A stretch of 64,000 nt of DNA from NCBI RefSeq assembly GCF_002258785.1, contig NZ_NOYI01000021.1, forward strand, positions 496,001 through 560,000. Direction: 5' to 3'. The stretch's first letter is position 1; every line of letters begins with the position of its first letter. This DNA comes from Rhodococcus sp. 06-235-1A (GTDB taxonomy: Bacteria > Actinomycetota > Actinomycetes > Mycobacteriales > Mycobacteriaceae). Below are positions 1-8,237 of this stretch, one piece after another. The position numbers were made by a program, and so were the translations under genes. The notes beneath the pieces are model-generated. The model was not told the DNA's origin. It saw only the letters and a program-made list of their open reading frames with translations, and did not search any database.

Positions 1-378
1 CCTGAAGAATTCGATATACGGATCGAGCAACTGGCGGACAATATTGATGCGGCCCATCAGGATTCCCACCGGCGCGCCCACGATCACGCCAAGAACCCAC
101 CCGATGAGGATGCGTTGCCCGGACGCCTGAATCGATGTCCACAGGACCCCGGTGTCGGACAGTTCTTTCGCAGCCGAGACGACGGCCGCAGGCGATGCCA
201 TCGTCGTCGGTCCGTACCACCACGCCAGGAACGACCAGAGTGCCAGACCGATTGCTGCCGAGACGATGAACAGAGCAGCGGTACGCAGCGCAGACTTTCC
301 CGCACCCCATGCTCGGTTGCCCCGACCAGGCTTGGTCGGCGACGCAGCCTCGGTGCGTCCAGCGATCACGGCGGTCAT
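1..378 (-). CDS. ABC transporter permease, NitT/TauT type (3' end outside window)
   Basis: The ATG at 378 opens a frame that runs off the left edge, giving 126 visible residues. A hydrophilic N-terminus is followed by a membrane segment (about residues 34-54) rich in Ala, Leu and Trp, then a region ending in a second hydrophobic stretch with the pattern typical of BPD_transp_1 permeases of nitrate/taurine/sulfonate importers. The start overlaps the stop of the ATPase gene by four bases (ATGA), so the two are translationally coupled. It would form the membrane channel of the importer encoded up to 2161. The substrate cannot be read from this fragment. Confidence 0.85.
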   Translation of the reverse strand, partial: MTAVIAGRTEAASPTKPGRGNRAWGAGKSALRTAALFIVSAAIGLALWSFLAWWYGPTTMASPAAVVSAAKELSDTGVLWTSIQASGQRILIGWVLGVIVGAPVGILMGRINIVRQLLDPYIEFFR

Positions 379-1181
379 AGCGTTTCCTCCTCGATACCTT
401 GATTGCGAAGCGAGGCGACCACTTCGGCTCGAATGTCGTCTCGTAGTCGTTCGTAGAGTTCTACGACGGCGGGATGATTGCGGTCACGTGGACGTGGGGC
501 ATCGACCTCGTACACGCTCTTGATGCGAGCGCTCGGACCGGCCGTCATGACGACGACACGGTCGGCCAGGGTGATCGCTTCGTCGATGTCATGGGTGACG
601 AACACGACGGTGCATCCGGTGCGCCGCCAGATTCGATCCAGTTCGGTTTGGAGAACTTGACGCGTCTGGGCGTCGAGGGCACCGAACGGCTCGTCCATCA
701 GCACCAGGCGAGGTTGGTTGGCGAGCACGCGCGCGATCTGGACACGTTGTTTCATACCACCGGACAATTGCGTCGGGTACTTGCTGCCCGCGTGCTTCAG
801 GCCGACCATGGCCAGGTACTCGGCTGCGATACGAGCCTGTTCGGACTTGTTCGATCCGTGCATTCGGGGGCCGTAAGCAACGTTCTGGCTGACGGTCATC
901 CACTCGAACAATGCTTCGGAACTCTGGAACACCATGCCGGCGTGGGTGTTGTTTCCTTTCACCGACTCGCCGTCGCGACTGATGTCGCCGGCTGCCACCG
1001 ACACGAACCCGGCCAGGGCCGACAGAAGCGTCGACTTACCGCACCCACTCGGCCCGAGCAGACAGACGAACTCGCCCGGTCGAATGTCGAGGTCGATGCC
1101 GCTGACCACCTCCAATTCGCCGAATCTGATGGCTACGTCGCGTGCCTCGATCGGAACGCCCTCCACTGTGTCCACACTCAT
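375..1181 (-). CDS. ABC transporter ATP-binding protein, NitT/TauT type
   Basis: This 268-residue cytoplasmic ATPase energises the importer. Walker A (GPSGCGKST) lies near residue 44, the signature LSGGMKQR and Walker B LVLMDEPFGALD follow, and the H-loop is in VFVTHDIDEA. This arrangement is typical of SsuB/TauB/NrtD proteins. The frame is open further upstream, but the ATG at 1181 is preferred because it overlaps the stop of the receptor gene by four bases and matches the family N-terminus. The order receptor, ATPase, permease is a normal NitT/TauT operon. Substrate unknown; sulfonates, nitrate or pyrimidine precursors are all possible. Confidence 0.93.
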   Translation of the reverse strand: MSVDTVEGVPIEARDVAIRFGELEVVSGIDLDIRPGEFVCLLGPSGCGKSTLLSALAGFVSVAAGDISRDGESVKGNNTHAGMVFQSSEALFEWMTVSQNVAYGPRMHGSNKSEQARIAAEYLAMVGLKHAGSKYPTQLSGGMKQRVQIARVLANQPRLVLMDEPFGALDAQTRQVLQTELDRIWRRTGCTVVFVTHDIDEAITLADRVVVMTAGPSARIKSVYEVDAPRPRDRNHPAVVELYERLRDDIRAEVVASLRNQGIEEETL

Positions 1182-2161
1182 CGCGATCCCTCCGTCGACC
1201 AACCGACGAGGAGCGCCGTGTTCAGGTCGGGTTGGTTGTTCATGGCGCCGATCTCGGTGTAGAAATCGACCACGCTCTGTGCATCGGCAACACTGGTCGG
1301 CGTCAAATCCTCGACTGCATAATCGATTTCGTCGATCGACTTCACCGTCTGGGCTTCGTCGACATTCACTGCGGTCTTCGTCGCCGCCGCCGCGGCCTGC
1401 GGGTCGGCTTCGACCTCTGCCGTTGCCTCGGACAACACGTCTCGAACTGCCCGTGCGGTGTCCTCGTTGCCATCGAGCCACGACTGGGTCGTGATCGCCC
1501 AATGGTGGTAGTACCAATCGAAGTCACCGGTGGTCGCGACGACCCTGCCGGTTCCCTGGTCGATCGCAGCGCTCGGCCAGGGCTCCCACATCACGTATCC
1601 GTCGATGTCACCGCGGCTGAGCAGTGCGGGCATGTCGGTCGGGGTTGCCGAGATCATCTCGACGGAGTCGGGGGAAACACCGTTCGCTTCCAGGTACTTG
1701 ACGGTCGAGATCTGGCTGAGTCCGGCAACGATGCCGAGCTTGCGTATCGATTGCGGACCGTCGACGCCGTTGCGGAGTACGACTTTGATGTATTTGCCCG
1801 ACGACTCGTACGAGTACATGGCACGAAGCGCGGGGTTCTGTTGGAGCTGAGCGATCGTGGTCGTATCCGAACTACCTGCCATCTGTACCTGGCCGGTGGA
1901 CAGTGCATCGACTGCTTCGCCACCTCGGCCGAACTGAACCAATTCGACATCCAGACCGGCCTTTTCGAAGAGGCCTTGTTCGTCGGCCAAGAAGAACGGC
2001 GCATACGACGCGTCGATGCCGACAGCAATGCGAATGCTGCCGGTGGAACTGGCCGCAGCCGCGGACTCGGTCGCTGGGCGGCTGCACGCACCTGCGAACA
2101 AAGCGGTGATTGCGGCGATTGCAACAAGACTCGATCTGCCGATTGTCGATCGTGGGGCCAT
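1178..2161 (-). CDS. ABC transporter substrate-binding lipoprotein (NMT1/SsuA-like)
   Basis: This 327-residue protein has a lipoprotein signal peptide with an AGAC lipobox (Cys26), so it should be anchored on the outer face of the membrane. The mature part starts with a beta strand (IRIAVGIDASYAPFFLA) followed by EQGLFEKAGLDVELV, the standard opening of NMT1/THI5-like and SsuA-type receptors. It is the first gene of the importer operon and overlaps the ATPase start by four bases. A second, clearly similar receptor is transcribed divergently from 2453. The ligand cannot be deduced; the conserved WEPWPSAA segment is typical of this family's hinge region. Confidence 0.9.
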   Translation of the reverse strand: MAPRSTIGRSSLVAIAAITALFAGACSRPATESAAAASSTGSIRIAVGIDASYAPFFLADEQGLFEKAGLDVELVQFGRGGEAVDALSTGQVQMAGSSDTTTIAQLQQNPALRAMYSYESSGKYIKVVLRNGVDGPQSIRKLGIVAGLSQISTVKYLEANGVSPDSVEMISATPTDMPALLSRGDIDGYVMWEPWPSAAIDQGTGRVVATTGDFDWYYHHWAITTQSWLDGNEDTARAVRDVLSEATAEVEADPQAAAAATKTAVNVDEAQTVKSIDEIDYAVEDLTPTSVADAQSVVDFYTEIGAMNNQPDLNTALLVGWSTEGSR

Positions 2162-2452
2162 GGGCGCACGCTTTCCTTACTGTGATCTGGACCGCATTCG
2201 CGGTGGTGTGAAGCAAAGCTAGTGGCGGTCCGAGACCACGCCCACCAACGCGGTCCACCGTGCGGACCCGACCGATGTCTTTAACGTGGCCGAAACCCAG
2301 CGCTTGACGATGTCGGATGAATTCGTAGTGGGGTCTGGTGGCCGGACCGTCGGACGTACACGTCAGCGCGAATGCCGACATCATCATGTTTTCCGATACA
2401 AGGGACTCCTGCCGCATCCGTTTCGACCGCACTCAACATCGAAAGGTGAAAT
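2162..2452. promoter_or_regulatory. Divergent promoter region between two receptor genes
   Basis: These 291 bases separate two divergently transcribed receptor genes and must hold both promoters. No credible coding frame is present. A GTCC/GGAC dyad lies in the central part around 2258-2274. The plus-strand gene has an AAGGTGA ribosome-binding site just before its ATG at 2453. I did not recognise a riboswitch; in particular the conserved TPP-box segments are not visible. Confidence 0.5.
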
Positions 2453-3427
2453 ATGCTCTTCACACGCACTTTCCCGACCGTAGGTCGGGCGCTGGCCGTC
2501 GTCGTGGCCTCGGTGGTCGTGCTCACAGCAGGCTGCTCGCGACCGGCCACCGAAGCAGCGGCGACCGCTGATCTGGTACGAATCTCGGTCGGTGTCGACC
2601 CGTCGTACGCGCCGATCTTCCTCGCCGACAGTGAGGGAATGTTCGAGGCCGCAGGCCTCGATGTCGAGGTCATCCAGACGGAGGGCGGTGCGGCCGGTGC
2701 GCAGAACGTGGTGGCAGGAACGTCGGAGCTGTCCGGCAATGCCGATTCCACCGCACTGACCGTCATGGCCGCGAACCCGAGTCTTCGTGCCCTCGGGGTG
2801 TTTCAGGATTCGGACCGCTACTTCCAGGTCGTCCTTCGGGACGGGGTCGCACCGGCGGACATCGAGACGATGGGGGTTTTCCCCGGTATCGGCCTGTACT
2901 TCACCGATCTGTACCTCCGGAGCCTGGGGAAGGATCCCGCTTCGGTGACTCTGGTGACCACGAGCCCGCCGGAGCAGCCGGCGCTGTTGGCGCGCGGTGA
3001 CATCGACGGACTCATCTCGTTCGACCCGTGGGTAGCGCAAGCGGAGGATGCCGGGTCGACAGTCGTCGCGACGACCGGTGACTTCGGTGCGAAGTACTCG
3101 CAGTGGATCATCGCGTCCGAGGGTTGGCTCGCGGCGAACGAGGAACTGGCCGGAAAGGTGTTCTCGGTAATTGCCGAGGCGTCTGCCATCGTGAACACCG
3201 ATCCGGCTCGTGCAGCGAGGGCGGTGTCCTCGGAAATCCAGATGGATGCCGCCGAAGCGCAGGATCGGGTGTCGCAGATCGATTTCGATGGTCGAGACTT
3301 CACCGAAGCGGACGTCCAGCAAGCTCAGAACCTGGTCGACTTCTTCACTGAACAGGGCAAAATGGCGGGGCCGGTCGATCCGTCGACGGTGCTGCTCAGC
3401 GGCTGGGTGGCTCAGCACGCAGGCTGA
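2453..3427 (+). CDS. Second substrate-binding lipoprotein (NMT1/SsuA-like paralogue)
   Basis: This 324-residue lipoprotein has a TAGC lipobox (Cys28). Its mature start (VRISVGVDPSYAPIFLA, then SEGMFEAAGLDVEVI) closely follows that of the receptor at 1178-2161, so the two are paralogues. The middle and C-terminal regions also match motif by motif: ARGDIDG, VVATTGDF, and a terminal helix ending near LLSGWV. No ATPase or permease follows on this strand, so it probably feeds the same importer or acts as an alternative-specificity receptor. The start is supported by a good ribosome-binding site and by the signal peptide. Confidence 0.88.
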   Translation: MLFTRTFPTVGRALAVVVASVVVLTAGCSRPATEAAATADLVRISVGVDPSYAPIFLADSEGMFEAAGLDVEVIQTEGGAAGAQNVVAGTSELSGNADSTALTVMAANPSLRALGVFQDSDRYFQVVLRDGVAPADIETMGVFPGIGLYFTDLYLRSLGKDPASVTLVTTSPPEQPALLARGDIDGLISFDPWVAQAEDAGSTVVATTGDFGAKYSQWIIASEGWLAANEELAGKVFSVIAEASAIVNTDPARAARAVSSEIQMDAAEAQDRVSQIDFDGRDFTEADVQQAQNLVDFFTEQGKMAGPVDPSTVLLSGWVAQHAG

Positions 3428-3475
3428 CCGCGATACCGAGACATCGTTGCGCACGCCACCCACCTACGCTCGTAC

Positions 3476-4918
3476 GTGATCATCGGTCGTCGATGTGCAA
3501 ATGCTGGGGGGAACGTGCCACATGAGATCGGCGGTGGGCATCGCACGGGAGCAACGGTGGCCTCCCTCGCAGCCACCGGTTCCGTAGGTGTCGTGCTGGC
3601 ATGGCTGGACATCGTCCTGATCCGTCACCGGTTCGCGCTGGGATTGTGGATCATCGCGGTGGCGCTTCTTGCCGTCTTTCTCGTCCGATCGCGCGTCGGC
3701 GGAAAGCTCGCAGTGGTGGGGACAACGCTCGGTGTATCCGTCGTGATCACGCAGGTCGCCTGGTTGGGAACGGGCATCCACCCGCTGGGGGTGATCTGTT
3801 CGATCGTGGCGATCGCGTCGGGATTCGCATCGCTCGTTGCGGCGTGGTCGATGCGAACCACCGACAGATGGCGTCGGGCTCGTCGCGCGGTGAAGGTCGC
3901 AATTGCGATTCCGATCGGCTGTGCCGCCGGGGGCGCAGTTCTGATATCGGCGTTGATGATCACCCTGGCGGCGAGTCCAGCACCGGTGGTTCGAGCGCTG
4001 CAAGATTTCGCCGACAGCAATTCCTTCGAGTCCCGCACGCCGATGAGCACGACAATCTTCGCTGGAGCGGGATTGACCAGTGACATCGAGTACGGGTCGA
4101 CGCTTCCCAACTCGTATCTCGACGTATATATCGCCGACAACGATCGCTCCGTAAGTCGGCCCACATACGTCATGGTTCACGGTGGAGGATGGGTTGCCGG
4201 CGACAAGGCAGACGGTGATCCTGGATCGTCGACGGGAAGTCCGTACTTCGCTGCGGGAGCGGGTCCAGTGCTCGGTGCCGGTTACAACCTGGTGTCCGTG
4301 AACTACGCGTTCGCACCGGAGTACCGTTTTCCCACGCAGACAAGGCAACTGGGCGAGGCGCTCCAGTTCTTGAACGCGAACTCAGACCGATACGGTCTGG
4401 ACATGAGCCGTATCGTGCTCGCCGGAAGCAGCGCGGGCGGCCAGATCGTGGGCAGTTACGCCAACGTTCAGACCAACCCCGAGTATGCCCGCGCTGTGGG
4501 GATAGAACCCACGATCGATCGAAGCGCGTTGAAGGCCATGGTGTTCGACAGCGCACTCCTCGATGTCGGTAGAGCCGGTACGCCGCAATCCCCGAGTCCG
4601 TCGAACGGGTTCGGATACGAACTCGGTGCACGCAGCTACCTGGACACCACCGATGCAGAGTCGTTGGCGCTGGCCAATGTCGTCGACCACGCCACATCCG
4701 ACTTCCCGCCCAGCTTCATCGCCGACGGCAACACCGGGACTTTCCCAGACCAGGCAGCCGAGTTGAGTGCCACGCTGGACCGAGTGGGTGTCGAGAATCG
4801 CCTGAACTTGTACAGCAGGAACGAGGCGACACTAGACCACGCATTCATGGTGACGGGATCACGATGGACCGAAGAGTACAACCGGTCGAAAATCGAGTTC
4901 CTTCGCGACGTCGTCTGA
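3476..4918 (+). CDS. Membrane-anchored alpha/beta hydrolase (HSL/carboxylesterase type)
   Basis: About the first 170 residues contain five predicted membrane helices. A hydrolase domain follows, with the oxyanion-hole motif HGGGW (about residue 234) and the nucleophile motif GSSAGG (about residue 320). A late Asp (FIADGN) and His (LDHAF) complete a plausible triad. An odd number of helices would put the catalytic domain outside the cell if the N-terminus is inside. It resembles actinobacterial lipase/esterases; the substrate is unknown. The GTG at 3476 is used, but GTG at 3515, just after a G-rich run, is an equally good start and leaves the domains intact. Confidence 0.82.
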   Translation: MIIGRRCANAGGNVPHEIGGGHRTGATVASLAATGSVGVVLAWLDIVLIRHRFALGLWIIAVALLAVFLVRSRVGGKLAVVGTTLGVSVVITQVAWLGTGIHPLGVICSIVAIASGFASLVAAWSMRTTDRWRRARRAVKVAIAIPIGCAAGGAVLISALMITLAASPAPVVRALQDFADSNSFESRTPMSTTIFAGAGLTSDIEYGSTLPNSYLDVYIADNDRSVSRPTYVMVHGGGWVAGDKADGDPGSSTGSPYFAAGAGPVLGAGYNLVSVNYAFAPEYRFPTQTRQLGEALQFLNANSDRYGLDMSRIVLAGSSAGGQIVGSYANVQTNPEYARAVGIEPTIDRSALKAMVFDSALLDVGRAGTPQSPSPSNGFGYELGARSYLDTTDAESLALANVVDHATSDFPPSFIADGNTGTFPDQAAELSATLDRVGVENRLNLYSRNEATLDHAFMVTGSRWTEEYNRSKIEFLRDVV

Positions 4919-4928
4919 TCCATCCCGA

Positions 4929-4944
4929 ATCCCCGAAGGGGGAT
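4929..4944. terminator. Short hairpin between convergent genes
   Basis: ATCCCC and GGGGAT flank a GAAG loop in the 25-base gap between the esterase and SDR genes, which converge here. Its position suits a bidirectional terminator. The stem is only six pairs and no T-run follows. Confidence 0.5.
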
Positions 4945-5609
4945 CAAGCGTCGTACGCGACGTAGTGCAACTCGGCATCCCGGCGCTCGTCGTACAACTT
5001 CGTGTACGCCTTCGCGATGATGTCCGGTTCTGCCTCGGGGTGACCTCCCCCGATGAGGGCGGTGATGCCGACATGGGCGACGTAGACGCCCTTGGGTTCG
5101 AGGGCGTTGTGCAGATTCAGTGTCCAGTTGCGAAGACCCGCGGCGGCGATGTTGATGTTCCCCAGGAACGGCATCGGACTGATCGAGCCGCCGCCGGTGG
5201 TCACGAGGATGGTTCCGGTGCCGGCGACGACCATGGCGGGAATCACGTCGCCGATGGCGCGGAGCGCTCCGCCGAGATAGAAGTCGATCTGCGGCTGCAG
5301 GTTCTCGAGGGTCACGTCGAGTACATCTACGGGAACGAGAGTTGGGTCCGCCGGGGAGAACTCGAGCACATCGATCGGTCCGAGGTCGGCCTTGATCCGG
5401 CCGAGTGCGGCGGTGATCGTGTCGGGCCGACTCACATCGGCGGCGAAACCTCGAGCTCGGAATCCTTCCTCGGTCAAAGTGTCGGACAAGGCATCGAGCT
5501 TGGCCTGGTTGCGGGCGACGAGTGCGATGTCGAAGCCTTTGCGGCCGAAGGCACGAGCGATGTCCAGACCGAGGCCGGGGCCGGCACCGATGATGGTGAT
5601 GAGAGGCAT
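4944..5609 (-). CDS. SDR-fold protein lacking the usual Tyr-Lys catalytic pair
   Basis: This 221-residue protein has a Rossmann N-terminus with the nucleotide-binding motif GAGPGLG (residues 8-14), then LVARN and AADVSRPD segments typical of NADP-dependent short-chain dehydrogenases. Where a classical SDR has Ser and then Tyr-x3-Lys, it reads TTGGGSIS and later GNINIAAAGLRNW, with neither Tyr nor Lys. It is therefore a divergent subfamily whose chemistry is uncertain; it may bind nucleotide without acting as a standard reductase. The ATG at 5609 has a GAAAGGAT site. It is divergent from a TetR gene with twin operators between them, so it is probably that regulator's target. Confidence 0.85.
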   Translation of the reverse strand: MPLITIIGAGPGLGLDIARAFGRKGFDIALVARNQAKLDALSDTLTEEGFRARGFAADVSRPDTITAALGRIKADLGPIDVLEFSPADPTLVPVDVLDVTLENLQPQIDFYLGGALRAIGDVIPAMVVAGTGTILVTTGGGSISPMPFLGNINIAAAGLRNWTLNLHNALEPKGVYVAHVGITALIGGGHPEAEPDIIAKAYTKLYDERRDAELHYVAYDA

Positions 5610-5663
5610 GTGGATCCTTTCGCGAACCGCCGAATAGGCGGCGCAGGTACGTGATGGGCTAAG

Positions 5664-5712
5664 TTGAGGTCGGCCTCATCTAATTCATGCCTTAACTTGA
5701 GGCCGTACTCAA
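5664..5712. promoter_or_regulatory. Twin TetR-type operators
   Basis: Two 16-base inverted repeats, TTGAGGTCGGCCTCAT (5664-5679) and TTGAGGCCGTACTCAA (5697-5712), share the pattern TTGAGGyCGkmCTCAw. They are 33 bases apart start to start, about three helical turns. They sit between the divergent SDR and TetR genes and overlap the expected promoter region of the TetR gene (start 5728). The likely ligand is the adjacent TetR protein, controlling both genes. Confidence 0.75.
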
Positions 5713-5727
5713 CATCTAGGAGTTGGC

Positions 5728-6300
5728 ATGGTCCCCGACAAAGGCCTTCGTCGAGACGCGCAGGCGAACCTGAGCAAGCTCCACTCGGCGGCTCTTCGAG
5801 TGTTCGCCGAGCGTGGGTTGGGAGCTCCCTTGGAGGACATTGCTCGGGAAGCAGGCGTGAGCATCGGCACGCTCTACAACCGTGTCGGATCGCGCGAAGC
5901 ACTCATCGACGCGGTCGTTCCCGCTGTCGCGGGCGAGAAGCTCAAGGCACTGACCGCGCACACGCTGTCCCAGGGATCGCCCCGCGCGAGGTTGCAGACG
6001 TTCGTCTCCGGCATGATCGATCTTCAGCTGAGCGACCCGGCGCTGAACGACGCCATGCTCCGACGGTTTCCGAACGCGACCACGTTGATCGACGCCTGCG
6101 AGCGTTCTACGGCTCTGGGCGGTCGACTCGTGGAAGAGGCACATGCCGCCGGGGTGCTCTCGACGTCGTTCACCGCGGATGACCTCATGGCGATGTTGTG
6201 GATGGCAGGCACGTCGAGCCGCGACGAGGCGGCACCGCCCGGCTGGCGTCGCGTGGTCGACCGCGGTCTCACCGCAGCGTGGACGACTTCGATCGATTAG
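5728..6300 (+). CDS. TetR-family transcriptional regulator
   Basis: This 190-residue protein has a TetR N-terminal HTH: AALRVFAERGLGAPLEDIAREAGVSIGTLYNRVGSREAL spans roughly residues 21-59. The C-terminal helical domain is of the kind seen in regulators of small oxidoreductase genes. The ATG at 5728 follows an AGGAG site. Two matching palindromes lie immediately upstream, between this gene and the divergent SDR gene, which suggests autoregulation plus control of the SDR gene. The effector is unknown. Confidence 0.92.
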   Translation: MVPDKGLRRDAQANLSKLHSAALRVFAERGLGAPLEDIAREAGVSIGTLYNRVGSREALIDAVVPAVAGEKLKALTAHTLSQGSPRARLQTFVSGMIDLQLSDPALNDAMLRRFPNATTLIDACERSTALGGRLVEEAHAAGVLSTSFTADDLMAMLWMAGTSSRDEAAPPGWRRVVDRGLTAAWTTSID

Positions 6301-6313
6301 CTGGGGGCCTCCG

Positions 6314-7066
6314 TCAGCTCGGTCCGAAACGCTCGGTTCGGATGTTCGCTGCCGAGTGACCTCGCTCCACCAGCATGTCGGCCACTGTGTCGACGAAGCT
6401 CGTTGGGCCGCAGATGTAGCATCGCGGCTCGAACTCCGCCGGCCATCCATGGGCGTCGAGGTCTGCGACCGTGATGCGGCCGAGAGGCCGCCGGGCACCG
6501 GCGGGAGCGCGCCGCGTGTGGATCATGGTGACGTCCACGCCGGCCGGAGGGTGAGCCCACTCGTCGGCGAAGTAGACCTCCGCGGGTTCGCGCACCGAGT
6601 ACAGCACCCGGAAGGGCACCCGACCGCCCGTCGCCGAAGCCTGCGCGCGAACCATCGCCCGGAGCGGGACGATGCCGGAACCGCCACCCACCAACAGGAT
6701 CGGCGGGGAAGCGGTCTCGGAGGGCTGGGACGGTCTCCAGACGAACCATCGACCCACCGGCCCGCGGATCTCGATGCGATCTCCGACCTCGACGGACTCG
6801 ACCAGGTAGGGCGACACCTCGCCGTCTGCGACATTCTGGACCGCGATCTCGATGCGCGACGTGCCGTCGGGAGCCGACGCCACGGAGTAACTTCGCTGCG
6901 CGCTGTAGCCGTCCTCTGCAGTGAGCTTGACGTCCACATGCTGCCCGGCAAGATGGCCGGGCCATCCTTCGACGTCGAGAACGAGGGTGGACGCGGTGGG
7001 TGTCTCACGCCGCACGGCCGCCACCGTGGCAACGAGCCAGGGTTTTGCGCCGGCTACCTGTGTCAC
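6314..7066 (-). CDS. FAD/NAD(P)-binding oxidoreductase (ferredoxin reductase-like)
   Basis: This 250-residue flavoprotein reductase has an N-terminal FAD barrel with the RSYS motif (residues 58-61). The NAD(P) domain carries GGGSGIVPLRAM, and the C-terminal CGPTSFVDTV is the usual nucleotide-contact motif. There is no 2Fe-2S domain. The GTG at 7066 is chosen because it starts one base after the stop of the upstream molybdoenzyme gene; the frame is open further upstream, but only inside that gene. Pairing with a sulfite-oxidase-like protein suggests it passes electrons to or from the molybdenum centre. Confidence 0.88.
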   Translation of the reverse strand: MTQVAGAKPWLVATVAAVRRETPTASTLVLDVEGWPGHLAGQHVDVKLTAEDGYSAQRSYSVASAPDGTSRIEIAVQNVADGEVSPYLVESVEVGDRIEIRGPVGRWFVWRPSQPSETASPPILLVGGGSGIVPLRAMVRAQASATGGRVPFRVLYSVREPAEVYFADEWAHPPAGVDVTMIHTRRAPAGARRPLGRITVADLDAHGWPAEFEPRCYICGPTSFVDTVADMLVERGHSAANIRTERFGPS

Positions 7067-7067
7067 G

Positions 7068-7667
7068 TCAGTCGCCCTGGTAGCGCTGCTCGCGCCACGG
7101 ATCTCCGTAGTCGTGGTATCCACCGCGCTCCCAGAAGCCTTGTTCGTTCTCGACGGTGAGCTCGATGCGTGAGATCCACTTCGCCGATTTCCAGAAGTAC
7201 AGATGCGGGACGAGAAGCCGTGCGGGACCACCGTGTTCGCGAGCCAGGGGAGCGCCGTCGAACTCGGTGACCAGCCAGGCCTTCCCATCCCTCAGGTCCT
7301 CGAGGGGGAGGTTGGTGGTGTAGCCGTCGAAGCCGTGCACAACGACGTACCCGGCATCGGTGTCGAGTCCGTCCAACAGAACGTCCAGGCTGACGCCCTT
7401 CCACGTGGTGTCGAGCTTCGACCACTTGGTGACGCAGTGGATGTCGACGGTCGGAGTGTCGTGCGGAAGTGCGGCAAATTCGTCCCAGGTCCAGCTGCGA
7501 GTCTCGCCCCGTTCGGTGGTGATCGAGAACGACCACGTGTCGGTCGCGACCACGGGCGCAGGCCCGATCGCGAGGACGGGAAAATCCTTGGTCAGATACT
7601 GACCGGGGGGAGTGCGCCCGTCGTCGCCGCGTCGTCGGCCCACGAAGCCTTTCGAGATCAATGCCAT
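7068..7667 (-). CDS. Sulfite oxidase-like molybdopterin oxidoreductase
   Basis: This 199-residue protein matches the oxidoreductase molybdopterin-binding domain (YedY/sulfite oxidase family). The Mo-ligating cysteine is Cys78 in VDIHCVTKWS, followed by the GVSLDVLL and GGPARLLVPHLYFWKSAKWI segments typical of the fold. There is no signal peptide, heme or dimerisation domain, so it is a minimal cytoplasmic form. It is immediately followed by a flavin reductase gene (one-base gap), a pairing common in actinobacteria. The substrate is not known; a sulfoxide or similar oxidised metabolite is a reasonable guess. Confidence 0.88.
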   Translation of the reverse strand: MALISKGFVGRRRGDDGRTPPGQYLTKDFPVLAIGPAPVVATDTWSFSITTERGETRSWTWDEFAALPHDTPTVDIHCVTKWSKLDTTWKGVSLDVLLDGLDTDAGYVVVHGFDGYTTNLPLEDLRDGKAWLVTEFDGAPLAREHGGPARLLVPHLYFWKSAKWISRIELTVENEQGFWERGGYHDYGDPWREQRYQGD

Positions 7668-7737
7668 GGTGGGAAATTGTGCTCTCGTGGTCGGGAGCCT
7701 GACAAGTCGGGACTTGCCGGCAATGGCACCGGCTCGA

Positions 7738-8067
7738 TCAGGGGCCTCCCTGCAACGTGTACTGGTGGTACGAACCGTCTCGCCACTCGAGCTCCATCTC
7801 GGTGGGTGTCGGGTATCCGCGTGCTCCGTAGATGTCGTATCCCAGCGGCCACATGTGGCCTTTCACTTCCCACTCGATGCCCTCCCTGTCGGGGAGGTGC
7901 GTGGAAGGCGGGAAATTGCTCGGCTTGTAGTTGCGGCCCGCCACCGAAATGTTCGGAGGCGGATCCAGGAACCACGACACAGTGTCGTAAGTCTGCGCAA
8001 ACCAGGCGAACAGGACAGCAGCAAACATGTACGATACCCCAACGACGGCAATCAATTTGAGCTTCAT
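7738..8067 (-). CDS. Small membrane-anchored protein of unknown function
   Basis: I do not recognise this 109-residue protein. It begins with one hydrophobic helix (about residues 4-24) acting as signal anchor. A Pro-, Trp- and Tyr-rich exported part follows with no cysteines. The ATG at 8067 is chosen because it starts directly at the membrane helix; the frame is open further upstream but that part is non-hydrophobic and Arg-rich, unlike a real N-terminus. It lies upstream of the molybdoenzyme pair on the same strand, about 70 bases away, and may be cotranscribed. Confidence 0.65.
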   Translation of the reverse strand: MKLKLIAVVGVSYMFAAVLFAWFAQTYDTVSWFLDPPPNISVAGRNYKPSNFPPSTHLPDREGIEWEVKGHMWPLGYDIYGARGYPTPTEMELEWRDGSYHQYTLQGGP

Positions 8068-8237
8068 AGGGTGCCTGGGATTCGGTCGGATCGGGCATCG
8101 GTGGCTTTGTGTTTTCGGACGTAACGGATTTCGCGGACAATCTGTGTACTTGTGAAGTCGATTGTCGTGGTCCACAACGTTTGTACATGACAGACCGTAT
8201 TGTCCGTGGATTCCTGCTGAGGGTGATGGATCTGTGG
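8068..8237. other. Intergenic region, AT-richer, likely promoter
   Basis: This gap between two minus-strand genes is less GC-rich than its surroundings, with tracts such as TTTGTGTTTTC and TTTGTACATGAC, as expected for a promoter serving the small membrane protein. An 8-base inverted repeat (CGGACAAT at 8134, ATTGTCCG at 8199) spans 57 bases, too far apart to call an operator. Confidence 0.35.

Noticed and set aside
2162-2452. A TPP or other riboswitch before the NMT1-like receptors
   Set aside because: The conserved riboswitch boxes were not found; the family similarity of the receptors alone is not enough.
8134-8206. CGGACAAT and ATTGTCCG as a possible operator
   Set aside because: The halves are 57 bases apart, too far for a single operator, and chance matches of eight bases are likely.
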